Assembly (NCBI RefSeq): GCF_013141725.1
Contig: NZ_WHNZ01000061.1
Coordinates: 62,001-126,000, forward strand
Source of the DNA: Paenibacillus planticolens
GTDB taxonomy: Bacteria; Bacillota; Bacilli; Paenibacillales; NBRC-103111
Length of the DNA: 64,000 bases
Reading direction: 5' to 3'
Positions 1-7,029 of this stretch are shown here, one piece after another. The notes below the pieces were generated by a model. That model ran no database searches and was not told where the DNA came from. It saw nothing but the letters and a program-made list of their open reading frames with translations. The stretch's first letter is position 1. Every line of letters starts with the position of its first letter. The position numbers and the translations under genes were made by a program.

Positions 1-31
1 CCATGGCTGTGATTACTCTTCCAAAATCCAC
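1..31 (-). CDS. dapA: 4-hydroxy-tetrahydrodipicolinate synthase, 5' end only
   Basis: Only the first ten codons are inside the window; the gene runs off the left edge. Reading the minus strand from 31 gives GTG then DFGRVITAM, the usual N-terminus of DapA. AGGAGG stands eight bases upstream of the GTG, at 37-42. DapA condenses pyruvate with aspartate semialdehyde, the first committed step toward diaminopimelate and lysine and, in sporulating cells, the source of the substrate for dipicolinate. It follows dapG at 26 bases, as in the B. subtilis asd-dapG-dapA order. The identification rests on ten residues plus context. Confidence 0.8.
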   Translation of the reverse strand, partial: MDFGRVITAM

Positions 32-57
32 CGATTGCACCTCCTGAGTTTCATATT

Positions 58-1275
58 TTATTTATTTAAACTAAATTTATGATGTAACGCTTTAACCGAT
101 CTAATCATATCTTCGCCTTGAACAAGCACCCAAATCGTCGTATTCGAATCGGCTGATTGCAGGATCCGTATGTCTTCTACGGTTAATGCTTCTACAATTT
201 GCGCCATAATTCCCGGCACACCGTTCATGCCTCCGCCGATGACGGAAACTTTCGCACATCCCCTCGAAGCTTGCGGCTCATAGCCATGACTTCTCAGGAG
301 TTTGACAGCACGCTCCGCCTCGTGATCGAAGACCGTGTAAACGACTGCCGATGCATTCACACTAATAAAATCTACACTGATCTGGTTCTGCGCCATCGTC
401 TTGAAAACACGAAGCTGCAAATCAAACTGCCCCTCAACGGCAGCAACATGAATTTGCGTAATATTCGTGAAATGAGCAATACCAGTAACAAAGCGGTCTT
501 TCACTTGATTCAAATCATGCGAAATACTGTCTGATGCCGTTACCAAAGTTCCTGGTTCCTTCGTGAACGTAGAGCGAACCCGAATCGGAATATTGGCGTG
601 CATCGCCACTTCAACGGCACGCGGATGAATGACTTTAGCTCCATTATGCGCCATATTGCAAATTTCGGCAAAACTCACTCGAACAAGCGGTTTAGCGTCC
701 TCGACAATTCTTGGATCCGCTGTCATTATCCCATTCACATCGGTGAAAATATCAACAATATCGGCCTTCAAAGCTGCTCCCAGCGCAGTCGCCGAAGTAT
801 CGCTACCTCCGCGTCCCAGTGTCGTCAGCTCATCAGCGCTTGTTTTCCCTTGAAATCCGGTAACAATCACAACCATATCTTGTTCCAATAATTCTAAGAT
901 GCGGTTAGGCTGCATAGCAACAATCTTGGCGTTGCCATGATCGTCATTCGTAAGAATGCCGGCTTGCCCACCTGTCAAAACTGTAGAACGGATGCCCCTC
1001 GATTGCAATATGCTGCACAAATGCACCGCAGAGATGAGTTCCCCGCAGCCCAACAGCATATCGAGTTCCCGCGCCGGCAGTCCCTCCCCGTTCTGGCGAA
1101 CGAGGTCTAGGAGCGTGTCAGTCGCGTAGGGTTCCCCTTTACGTCCCATCGCAGAAACGACAACGACTAATTTGTAATCATCGATTAGTGCATCTTGAAT
1201 ATGTCCAATAACGTGTTCTCTGGCTTGTGCGGTGGAAAGCGAGGTACCTCCGAATTTTTGTACAAGGATTCGCAT
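58..1275 (-). CDS. dapG: Aspartokinase I (diaminopimelate-sensitive type)
   Basis: Phosphorylates aspartate to aspartyl phosphate, the entry step of the lysine/DAP/methionine/threonine family. The 405-residue protein has the amino-acid-kinase KFGGTS motif at residues 7-12, the GRGGSDTSA substrate/nucleotide motif near residue 155, and a C-terminal part (about 265-405) with the pattern of paired ACT domains. The start is the ATG at 1275, preceded by GGGGGAAACCT; a longer reading to 1299 has no better ribosome site. The length matches B. subtilis DapG (about 404). It lies between asd and dapA in the spoVF operon, which favours the DAP-responsive isozyme DapG over LysC; the isozyme assignment is from context. 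Confidence 0.9.
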   Translation of the reverse strand: MRILVQKFGGTSLSTAQAREHVIGHIQDALIDDYKLVVVVSAMGRKGEPYATDTLLDLVRQNGEGLPARELDMLLGCGELISAVHLCSILQSRGIRSTVLTGGQAGILTNDDHGNAKIVAMQPNRILELLEQDMVVIVTGFQGKTSADELTTLGRGGSDTSATALGAALKADIVDIFTDVNGIMTADPRIVEDAKPLVRVSFAEICNMAHNGAKVIHPRAVEVAMHANIPIRVRSTFTKEPGTLVTASDSISHDLNQVKDRFVTGIAHFTNITQIHVAAVEGQFDLQLRVFKTMAQNQISVDFISVNASAVVYTVFDHEAERAVKLLRSHGYEPQASRGCAKVSVIGGGMNGVPGIMAQIVEALTVEDIRILQSADSNTTIWVLVQGEDMIRSVKALHHKFSLNK

Positions 1276-1318
1276 AGGTTTCCCCCATATTAACTGCAAC
1301 TTGATCGCAGTATGCTGA

Positions 1319-2356
1319 TTATTGTTCTATAGCAATATATTCAGCAATTTGCACAGCATTCCAAGCAGCGCCTTTGAGGAGATTGTCAGAAACAATCCAC
1401 ATATTCAGAGCTTTTGGGTTGCTCAAATCGCGGCGAACGCGACCAACGAAGGTTTCCAGTTTGCCTGCTGCATCTGTTGCCAATGGATATTGCTGCTCGG
1501 CAGGATTGTCAACTAATACGATCCCGGGAGCATCCGCAAGCAAAGTCTTCACTTCCTCTACGTCGAAATCTTCTTTCAATTCCACGTAGACAGACTCGGA
1601 ATGCCCATAAACAACTGGAATACGCACGCAAGTTGCGGTTACTTCAATGGACTCGTCACCCATAATTTTTTTCGTTTCAAGAATCATTTTCATTTCTTCG
1701 TTCGTAAAACCGTTGTCGAGAAATTTATCGATTTGCGGTATGGCATTAAATGCGATTTGGTGCTTCACAGGCAAGGAGCCTACGGGCAAAATGTCCGGAT
1801 TCGCATCATTTCCAGCAAGAACTTCTTGAGATTGTCTTAACATTTCATGAATGGCTTTGGAACCCGCTCCAGAAACGGCTTGATACGTCGATACGATGAT
1901 ACGGGAAATGCCATAGCGGTCGTATAAAGGCTTCAAAGCAGCAACCAATTGAATCGTGGAGCAGTTCGGATTCGCAATGATTCCTTTGTGCTCGTTGATT
2001 TTGTCAATATTGACTTCTGGAACAACCAAAGGCGTATCCGCGTCCATTCGGTATGCACTTGTGTTATCTATGCAAATCGTACCCGCTTTAACGGCATGCG
2101 GAGCTAACGCTTTAGACACATCGCCACCAGCGCTAAACAAAGCAATATCAACACCTGCAAAGCTATCGGGTCCGGCTTCTTGAACCGTTACTTCTTCACC
2201 TTTGAATGCAATCTTCGCGCCTGCCGAACGAGCGGAGGAAAGTAATTTCAATTCCTTGATGGGGAAATTCCGTTCTTCTAATAGACGGATAATTTGTTCG
2301 CCTACTGCGCCTGTAGCACCGACGACTGCAACGTTAAAAAGCTTCTGGTTGGACAT
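1319..2356 (-). CDS. asd: Aspartate-semialdehyde dehydrogenase
   Basis: Reduces aspartyl phosphate to aspartate semialdehyde with NADPH, the step after aspartokinase. The 345-residue protein begins with a Rossmann motif GATGAVG (residues 13-19) and has the catalytic-cysteine motif NPNCSTIQ near residue 131, both diagnostic of the family. The chosen ATG at 2356 follows AAGGGGAGA; the upstream in-frame start at 2377 would put that site inside the gene. It sits 33 bases after spoVFB and 43 before dapG, so it is probably in the same transcript, which supplies precursor for both DAP and dipicolinate. Confidence 0.95.
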   Translation of the reverse strand: MSNQKLFNVAVVGATGAVGEQIIRLLEERNFPIKELKLLSSARSAGAKIAFKGEEVTVQEAGPDSFAGVDIALFSAGGDVSKALAPHAVKAGTICIDNTSAYRMDADTPLVVPEVNIDKINEHKGIIANPNCSTIQLVAALKPLYDRYGISRIIVSTYQAVSGAGSKAIHEMLRQSQEVLAGNDANPDILPVGSLPVKHQIAFNAIPQIDKFLDNGFTNEEMKMILETKKIMGDESIEVTATCVRIPVVYGHSESVYVELKEDFDVEEVKTLLADAPGIVLVDNPAEQQYPLATDAAGKLETFVGRVRRDLSNPKALNMWIVSDNLLKGAAWNAVQIAEYIAIEQ

Positions 2357-2389
2357 GAGCTGGTCTCTCCCCTTCAAGATTTATCTATA

Positions 2390-2983
2390 TTAGTATTGAA
2401 ATCTCTCAATAATCATGGGCTGTAACTGTTTGCCTTCCAGTGCGGATTCACAAGCTTCCATAATCAAGTCCATGCGAGCTACCAACGAATTTGGCTTAGC
2501 TCCAGGCGCATCTTGACCAAAAGGAACAAAATAAATGTTCTTCGTAATCAAAAGCTTAGCGATATTCATCGCATTCAAGCCCAGTCCGTCATTGGTTGAT
2601 ATAGCAAGAACAAGAGGACGTAAGTTCCTCATTTGCGCTTTGGCTGCCATTAATACAGGACTTTCCGTCATCGCATTCGCAAGTTTGCTAGTCGTATTCC
2701 CTGTGCAAGGCGCAATAACCATCACATCAAGCAACTTGGATGGACCCAGCGGTTCTGCATCTACAATTGTGGAGATGATGTTGTTGCCTGTTATTTCCTT
2801 AATCTGTTGCTGCCAATCCGCCGATTTGCCGAAACGTGTATCTGTTGTCATGACCGTATTGGAGACAATCGGAATGACACGGGCACCCGCATCTACAAAT
2901 CTCTTAATCTGAGGCATAACCTCTTCCAGCGTACAATGAGAACCAGTTAACGCGTAGCCGACCGTTTTTCCTTCCCAATTCAT
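2390..2983 (-). CDS. spoVFB: Dipicolinate synthase subunit B (flavoprotein)
   Basis: Second subunit (DpaB) of the mother-cell enzyme that oxidises dihydrodipicolinate to dipicolinic acid, the spore-core calcium chelator. The 197-residue protein has the fold pattern of the flavoprotein/decarboxylase family: GYALTGSHCTLEEV near the N-terminus, then PCTGNTTSKLANAMTESPV at about 105-125, the flavin-binding segment. Its ATG overlaps the spoVFA stop as ATGA (2980-2983), so the two subunits are translationally coupled. The spoVFA-spoVFB-asd-dapG order is identical to B. subtilis. Confidence 0.93.
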   Translation of the reverse strand: MNWEGKTVGYALTGSHCTLEEVMPQIKRFVDAGARVIPIVSNTVMTTDTRFGKSADWQQQIKEITGNNIISTIVDAEPLGPSKLLDVMVIAPCTGNTTSKLANAMTESPVLMAAKAQMRNLRPLVLAISTNDGLGLNAMNIAKLLITKNIYFVPFGQDAPGAKPNSLVARMDLIMEACESALEGKQLQPMIIERFQY

Positions 2984-3879
2984 TCCACAACGCTCCTGTC
3001 TTTAAAGTCTTCCTCGATCAGCTGACTTAGTGTGTTCGCCATGATGCGGCCAGCTGTTTTGGGGGCGACGATGCCAGGTAAACCGGGCGCGAGCATCGCT
3101 TTGATGCCTCTTTTCTCGGCAAATCGGAAATCCGTTCCGCCGGGTTTAGAAGCCAAATCGATGATGAGCGCGCGATGTGGGATATTGGTAATAACTTGCG
3201 CTGTGACTATCATAGTCGGAATTGTGTTAAAAAGCAAGTCAATATTCCCCACTTCCGGATACAAGTCTTTCGTATAAAATGCCTGAAAACCCATCTCCCA
3301 CGCCCTCGCAAAATGCTCCGCTTTCCTTACCCCTACCTTAACGGTAGCCCCTAAACCTTGCAGTGTTTTGGCCATCGTGAAACCCGTACGGCCAAAACCT
3401 AGAACCATACATACAGAACCGTGGATTGTTATATCCGTGTTCTGTATCGCCATCATCAGAGCGCCCTCAGCGGTCGGAATTGAATTATATATCGCGACAT
3501 CGTCCCGATCGAATAATTCCACAACCTCTATCCCCTGTGCGGCGCAAAGTTTTTTCAAGTAACTTTTGGCCATTCCTGTGTACACTTTGGCATGCTTCGG
3601 GAGCGAAGAAATATGAACGTCCGTAAGTTTCAGCTCTTCGCTTGAAAAGATAGATTCCACTTGTCCCGAATCATCCGTACCTACGGCCGGCAATATAAGG
3701 ACATCAATGGCTTGAAGCAGCGCAGGATCCAGCTTGGCGTTGGATACACCGCTAAATTGCCTGCCGAGATTGTCAAAGCCGAATAATGTCACCGTCGCAT
3801 CAAGCTCGGTAAATTTCTGAATTACTTCAAGCTGCCGGGCGTCTCCACCCATGAAAGCAACCGAAATCCCAGTAAGCAT
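2980..3879 (-). CDS. spoVFA: Dipicolinate synthase subunit A
   Basis: DpaA, the NAD(P)-binding subunit of dipicolinate synthase, made in the mother cell late in sporulation. It shows a GFGRTGFTMAKTLQGLGATV Rossmann motif about two-thirds of the way along and an N-terminal segment GISVAFMGGDARQLEVI typical of DpaA. I place the start at the ATG at 3879 (299 residues), which follows AGAAAGGGGTG. The frame is open to 3996, but the extra 39 residues would run across the promoter elements and terminator-side sequence and do not look like DpaA. The gene heads the spoVFA-spoVFB-asd-dapG-dapA operon and is separated from dut by a terminator. Confidence 0.93.
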   Translation of the reverse strand: MLTGISVAFMGGDARQLEVIQKFTELDATVTLFGFDNLGRQFSGVSNAKLDPALLQAIDVLILPAVGTDDSGQVESIFSSEELKLTDVHISSLPKHAKVYTGMAKSYLKKLCAAQGIEVVELFDRDDVAIYNSIPTAEGALMMAIQNTDITIHGSVCMVLGFGRTGFTMAKTLQGLGATVKVGVRKAEHFARAWEMGFQAFYTKDLYPEVGNIDLLFNTIPTMIVTAQVITNIPHRALIIDLASKPGGTDFRFAEKRGIKAMLAPGLPGIVAPKTAGRIMANTLSQLIEEDFKDRSVVE

Positions 3880-3918
3880 TGTTTGCTTACACCCCTTTCT
3901 CGGTCCGTTTCGATACGT

Positions 3919-3947
3919 TATAATATGCGTTCGCCTAAAGATGGGTG
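3919..3947 (-). promoter_or_regulatory. Sigma-K-type promoter of spoVFA
   Basis: On the minus strand a -35 element CACC (3944-3947) is followed after 16 bases by CATATTATA (3919-3927). The latter is an exact match to the sigma-K -10 consensus CATANNNTA, and AC at -35 with a 16-base spacer is also consensus. The site is 40 bases upstream of the spoVFA start and downstream of the dut terminator. The B. subtilis spoVF operon is known to be transcribed by sigma-K in the mother cell, so family knowledge and sequence agree. Confidence 0.7.
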
Positions 3948-3964
3948 CCTCTCCTTTAAGAAAC

Positions 3965-3991
3965 AAAAAAGAACCCCTTTTCAGAGGTTCT
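3965..3991 (-). terminator. Intrinsic terminator after dut
   Basis: On the minus strand an 8-bp stem AGAACCTC/GGGGTTCT (one G-U pair, loop TGAAAA) is followed by six T residues. It lies 12 bases after the dut stop and isolates dut from the sporulation operon. Confidence 0.85.
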
Positions 3992-4003
3992 CCCATCTAC
4001 TTC

Positions 4004-4459
4004 TTATCGACCGGTGTGACCGAAACCGCCGGCTCCCCGCTCCGTTTCCGTTAGTTCATCAACTTCCATTAATTCAATTTGCGGCACAAGCTGAAATACC
4101 ATTTGCGCAATGCGCTCATTTCGCTGGATTGTGAATGACTCCTGCCCGAGGTTGATCAACAACACTTTGACTTCTCCCCTGTAATCGGCATCAATCGTTC
4201 CAGGCGAATTCAGCGTTGTTATGCCGTATTTGAAGGCTAACCCGCTTCGCGGCCTGATTTGCGCTTCCAGCTCCGGTGGCATGCTCAGGGCAAAACCAGT
4301 CGGAATAAGTTGACGTTCTCCTGGAGCAAGAACAACAGGCTCGCTTACAGCGGCATAAAGATCATAACCGCTAGCTGCCGCGGACATTTTCTGAGGCAAG
4401 AGAATATCCTCCTGCCCGGATACACGTTTTATTTGGACATCAAACTTAGAGAGAGACAA
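4004..4459 (-). CDS. dut: dUTP diphosphatase (dUTPase), trimeric type
   Basis: Hydrolyses dUTP to dUMP and pyrophosphate, limiting uracil in DNA and feeding dTMP synthesis. All five dUTPase motifs are visible in order: ASGYDLYAA, RPRSGLA, GTIDADYRGEVKVLL, ERIAQMVF, and RGAGGFGHTGR at the C-terminus. I choose a TTG start at 4459, six bases after AGGAGGG; this gives 151 residues, normal for the family, and overlaps the end of mlpA by 14 bases. A longer reading starting at 4498 would lack a ribosome site. In B. subtilis this position between mlpA and spoVFA is held by ymxH, so the neighbourhood differs here. Confidence 0.93.
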   Translation of the reverse strand: MSLSKFDVQIKRVSGQEDILLPQKMSAAASGYDLYAAVSEPVVLAPGERQLIPTGFALSMPPELEAQIRPRSGLAFKYGITTLNSPGTIDADYRGEVKVLLINLGQESFTIQRNERIAQMVFQLVPQIELMEVDELTETERGAGGFGHTGR

Positions 4460-5702
4460 GCTGATCCCTCCTGAAGCTGCCGATGACGTCATCTGCATTC
4501 CCTACCATAGAAAGAGCGAAAGGCGTCGAGAATAATGTCTTCGTTAGCGCTTGAATATGTTCCATTTGAACGCTGTCTATGCGCCCAAGCATTTCGTCCA
4601 AACTGTAATGCTTTCCGGTCATCAGCTCGTTTTTCCCGAAACGGTTCATGCGGCTGCTCGTGCTCTCAAGGCTTAGAATCAAACTGCCCTTCAACTGTTC
4701 TTTGCCTTTCTTCAGCTCGGACTCCAGCATGCCTTTCACCGCAATATCATGCAGCAGCTCCATCGTAACTTTCAACACTTCTTCCGTTTGTTTCGGGGCA
4801 GTGCCGGTATAAATGGTAAAGAGCCCGCTATCGATATGGGAAGAGTGATACGAATACACGGAGTAGGCTAAGCCGCGCTTTTCACGGATTTCCTGAAAGA
4901 GTCTGGAACTCATGCCACCGCCTATCGCGTTGTTCAGCAGCACCATCGGGTACAGGTTCTCCTCTTGAAGCGATAGTCCGGGAAGCGAGAGGCAAATATG
5001 ATTTTGCTCTGTTTTTTTCGCATGGAAAATGAGTTCTCCAAGGAAATCTGGTGCATCGTAGCTCGTTTCCACGCCTGCTTGAGCGAAACCGCCAAAATGC
5101 TTCTCGATCAGTTCACGAACGCTATCATCAATATTGCCGGCAATACTAAGCACTGTATTTTCCGTATTATAATGCTTTTTCATATAATTACGAAGATCAT
5201 CGGAATTCATCTTGGATAAATTCTCTTCTGTCCCAAGAATCGTATAGCCTAACGGATGAGTACCATATGAGGCTTTCGCCAACAAATCATGGACCAAATC
5301 GTCAGGCGTATCTTCGTACATGGATATTTCTTCGTAAATGACTCCCTTTTCTTTCTCCAACTCCCCTTCATCAAAAGCAGAGTTGAAAAACATATCCGAA
5401 AGCACATCCATCGCCAGCGGCAAATGCTCATCAAGCACTTTGGCATAATAGCACGTATACTCTTTGGAGGTAAATGCATTGACATTCCCGCCAATTCCGT
5501 CAAATATCTCAGCAATATCTTTGGCTGAATGACGCTCCGTTCCTTTGAACAGCATATGTTCAATAAAATGCGAAATGCCGTTTTGCTCTTGAGACTCATT
5601 ACGTGAGCCAGTTTTCACCCAAATTCCGAACGTAACCGATCGAAAAGTAGGGATTTGTTCCATAACCACTCTCAAGCCATTATGTAAGCGATATTTGATC
5701 AC
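4446..5702 (-). CDS. mlpA: M16-family zinc metallopeptidase, YmxG/MlpA type
   Basis: A pitrilysin/mitochondrial-processing-peptidase-like protease of 418 residues. The inverted zinc motif HFIEH is at residues 45-49, and the downstream acidic stretch EKEKGVIYEEISMYED near 120-130 supplies the third ligand. The C-terminal half is the usual non-catalytic M16 repeat. GTG at 5702 is the start, preceded by GAGGAGG. The natural substrate is not known from sequence; B. subtilis MlpA is linked to post-exponential protease control. It is followed by dut with a short overlap. Confidence 0.88.
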   Translation of the reverse strand: MIKYRLHNGLRVVMEQIPTFRSVTFGIWVKTGSRNESQEQNGISHFIEHMLFKGTERHSAKDIAEIFDGIGGNVNAFTSKEYTCYYAKVLDEHLPLAMDVLSDMFFNSAFDEGELEKEKGVIYEEISMYEDTPDDLVHDLLAKASYGTHPLGYTILGTEENLSKMNSDDLRNYMKKHYNTENTVLSIAGNIDDSVRELIEKHFGGFAQAGVETSYDAPDFLGELIFHAKKTEQNHICLSLPGLSLQEENLYPMVLLNNAIGGGMSSRLFQEIREKRGLAYSVYSYHSSHIDSGLFTIYTGTAPKQTEEVLKVTMELLHDIAVKGMLESELKKGKEQLKGSLILSLESTSSRMNRFGKNELMTGKHYSLDEMLGRIDSVQMEHIQALTKTLFSTPFALSMVGNADDVIGSFRRDQLVSL

Positions 5703-5747
5703 TAAGTTTCCTCCTCAAAATGAAGCCCTGTAAAGTCCCATTTCCAA

Positions 5748-5776
5748 ATTATACTTCCTCAGTCTAACAAAAATGT
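5748..5776 (-). promoter_or_regulatory. Possible sigma-A promoter of mlpA
   Basis: A perfect TATAAT (minus strand, 5748-5753) lies 46 bases upstream of the mlpA GTG, between the ylxY terminator and the gene. The -35 region at 17 bases (ACATTT) is poor, so the assignment rests on the -10 and position. Confidence 0.35.
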
Positions 5777-5808
5777 GCGGGCGACTCAACTTTACAGCTT
5801 GACCGCCC
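5769..5808 (-). terminator. Probable intrinsic terminator after ylxY
   Basis: GGGCG/CGCCC outer stem with an inner TCAA/TTGA stem, followed by GCACATTTTTG. The U-run is offset by five bases, so it may be inefficient. It begins directly after the ylxY stop. Confidence 0.6.
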
Positions 5809-5809
5809 A

Positions 5810-6838
5810 TTAGTTGACAATTTGGCCGGCCTCTGCAACCCGTTTCGATGAAAGCATCTCCGTAACAGTGCCGATTGTCAATCCTTTATTCTTGATGATC
5901 CGAATCATTCCGGGCAATGCATCTCGGGAAGAAGGCGTTGGATGCATCAAAATGAGCGATCCTGGCTCCACATTGGCCGATAGCCGCTGCAGAATTCGAT
6001 CTGCCCCCGGATTTTTCCAATCAATCGTATCAAATGTCCAAAGGACTGTCTTCAATTTAAACTCAGCGGCTACTTGAACCGTTTCTTGCTTGAAATAACC
6101 CGAAGGCGGCGCAAAAAGCGTGTTGTTCACACCTAACTGCTGTTTCAGCAGCTGTTCGGTTTTGGATATTTCCTCCACTGCTTTGCTGCGGCTAACATTC
6201 CTCATATCTTTATGCGAATAAGCATGATTGGACAGTTCATGTCCCTCGCTCTGAATTTTTTTGGCCATTTCGACGTTCTTATTCAACCATGACCCATCCA
6301 GAAAAAAAGTGGCATGTACGTTTTCTTTGCGAAGCGTCTCTAAAATACTCGGTATATATTCATTCCCCCATGCAACGTTGATCATGAATGAAACCATCGG
6401 CTTATTAGGGTTCCCTTTATAGATCGGGTTAGGACCTAAATCTTCCAACTGAATGCTAGGGGGCACTTCTTTCATAACATAATTAATTTTGCCTGGAGTC
6501 AATCTGTGTTCGGCAATCTTAAGGGTTTCCTCTATATCGACTTCAAGCCCGTTATAACCGGGGATGGCTTTCCAAACAGGATCTAATTTGGCATTGACTG
6601 GAGCAATTTTGCGCTTTTCCGCTTCTTTGGTAATCGTCTCTAACAGATTATTGTTTCCAATAGGTCCAGATGCGAAAACCGGAAGCGCTTCCTCGTCCTC
6701 CCAATCCGCCCCAAATAGATAGGGACTTTGCCCCTGTTTTATGGTTTGGATATAAGCACCTACATGAGGGATAGAATTTAAGGCAAGCATAACCATAGCA
6801 AAAAAACTTCCTAGAAGAAGCCACTTCTTGTAGTGCAT
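5810..6838 (-). CDS. ylxY: YlxY-type sporulation NodB-fold protein (polysaccharide deacetylase family, degenerate)
   Basis: A 342-residue exported or membrane-anchored protein: hydrophobic segment at residues 6-22, then a linker, then a NodB/CE4 fold from about 145. The HxxxH zinc motif is kept (SNHAYSH, 203-209), as are FDTIDW and the late His in LILMHP. The canonical TFDDG motif is replaced by INVAWGNE (153-160), so the catalytic and one metal-binding Asp are lost, and the usual RPPY loop is APPS. The family (TIGR02873-like, spore YlxY) is conserved in endospore formers. I infer a role in the spore envelope that may be structural or binding rather than ordinary deacetylation. The start at 6838 follows AAGGGGGA; a longer frame to 6961 lacks support. 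Confidence 0.8.
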   Translation of the reverse strand: MHYKKWLLLGSFFAMVMLALNSIPHVGAYIQTIKQGQSPYLFGADWEDEEALPVFASGPIGNNNLLETITKEAEKRKIAPVNAKLDPVWKAIPGYNGLEVDIEETLKIAEHRLTPGKINYVMKEVPPSIQLEDLGPNPIYKGNPNKPMVSFMINVAWGNEYIPSILETLRKENVHATFFLDGSWLNKNVEMAKKIQSEGHELSNHAYSHKDMRNVSRSKAVEEISKTEQLLKQQLGVNNTLFAPPSGYFKQETVQVAAEFKLKTVLWTFDTIDWKNPGADRILQRLSANVEPGSLILMHPTPSSRDALPGMIRIIKNKGLTIGTVTEMLSSKRVAEAGQIVN

Positions 6839-6867
6839 AGACAGGTCCCCCTTATCTTCATGTCCTG

Positions 6868-6875
6868 AGTGTATG
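6868..6875 (-). promoter_or_regulatory. Sigma-E-like -10 element upstream of ylxY
   Basis: The minus strand reads CATACACT, an exact fit to the sigma-E -10 consensus CATACANT, 29 bases upstream of the ylxY ATG. No convincing sigma-E -35 (ATATT-like) is seen 14-15 bases upstream, so the call is tentative. Confidence 0.35.
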
Positions 6876-6920
6876 CAGGAAAGGACAAGAGTAGAACGAG
6901 GCATGTCCGTGATTGTCTGA

Positions 6921-6955
6921 AAAAGCAAAAAAGAGACAGATAGATCTGACTCTTT
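6921..6955 (-). terminator. Second terminator downstream of pnp
   Basis: Minus strand stem AAAGAG.CAGA/TCTG.CTCTTT with one T-T mismatch and loop TCTA, followed by a T-rich run. It lies 20 bases past the first pnp terminator and ahead of ylxY. Confidence 0.65.
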
Positions 6956-6974
6956 ATCCAAAGCTGCTAATATG

Positions 6975-7029
6975 AAAAAGGGACTTCACAAGTCACTCGG
7001 CTCTAAGTTTGAGCCGGGACTTGCGAAGT
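6975..7029 (-). terminator. Intrinsic terminator of pnp, overlapping its last codons
   Basis: A long hairpin: 12-bp arm (6983-6994 with 7018-7029, one G-U) plus 6-bp CGGCTC/GAGCCG inner stem, followed by TTTTT. The pnp stop codon lies in the loop-proximal part, so the ascending arm encodes the last pnp residues. Confidence 0.85.

Noticed and set aside
3880-3996. 39-residue N-terminal extension of spoVFA
   Set aside because: It overlaps the sigma-K promoter elements and part of the dut terminator; the ATG at 3879 has a proper ribosome site.
6359-6382. Frameshift in ylxY explaining the lost TFDDG motif
   Set aside because: The frame is continuous and flanking residues align with the family without gaps, so the change is by substitution.
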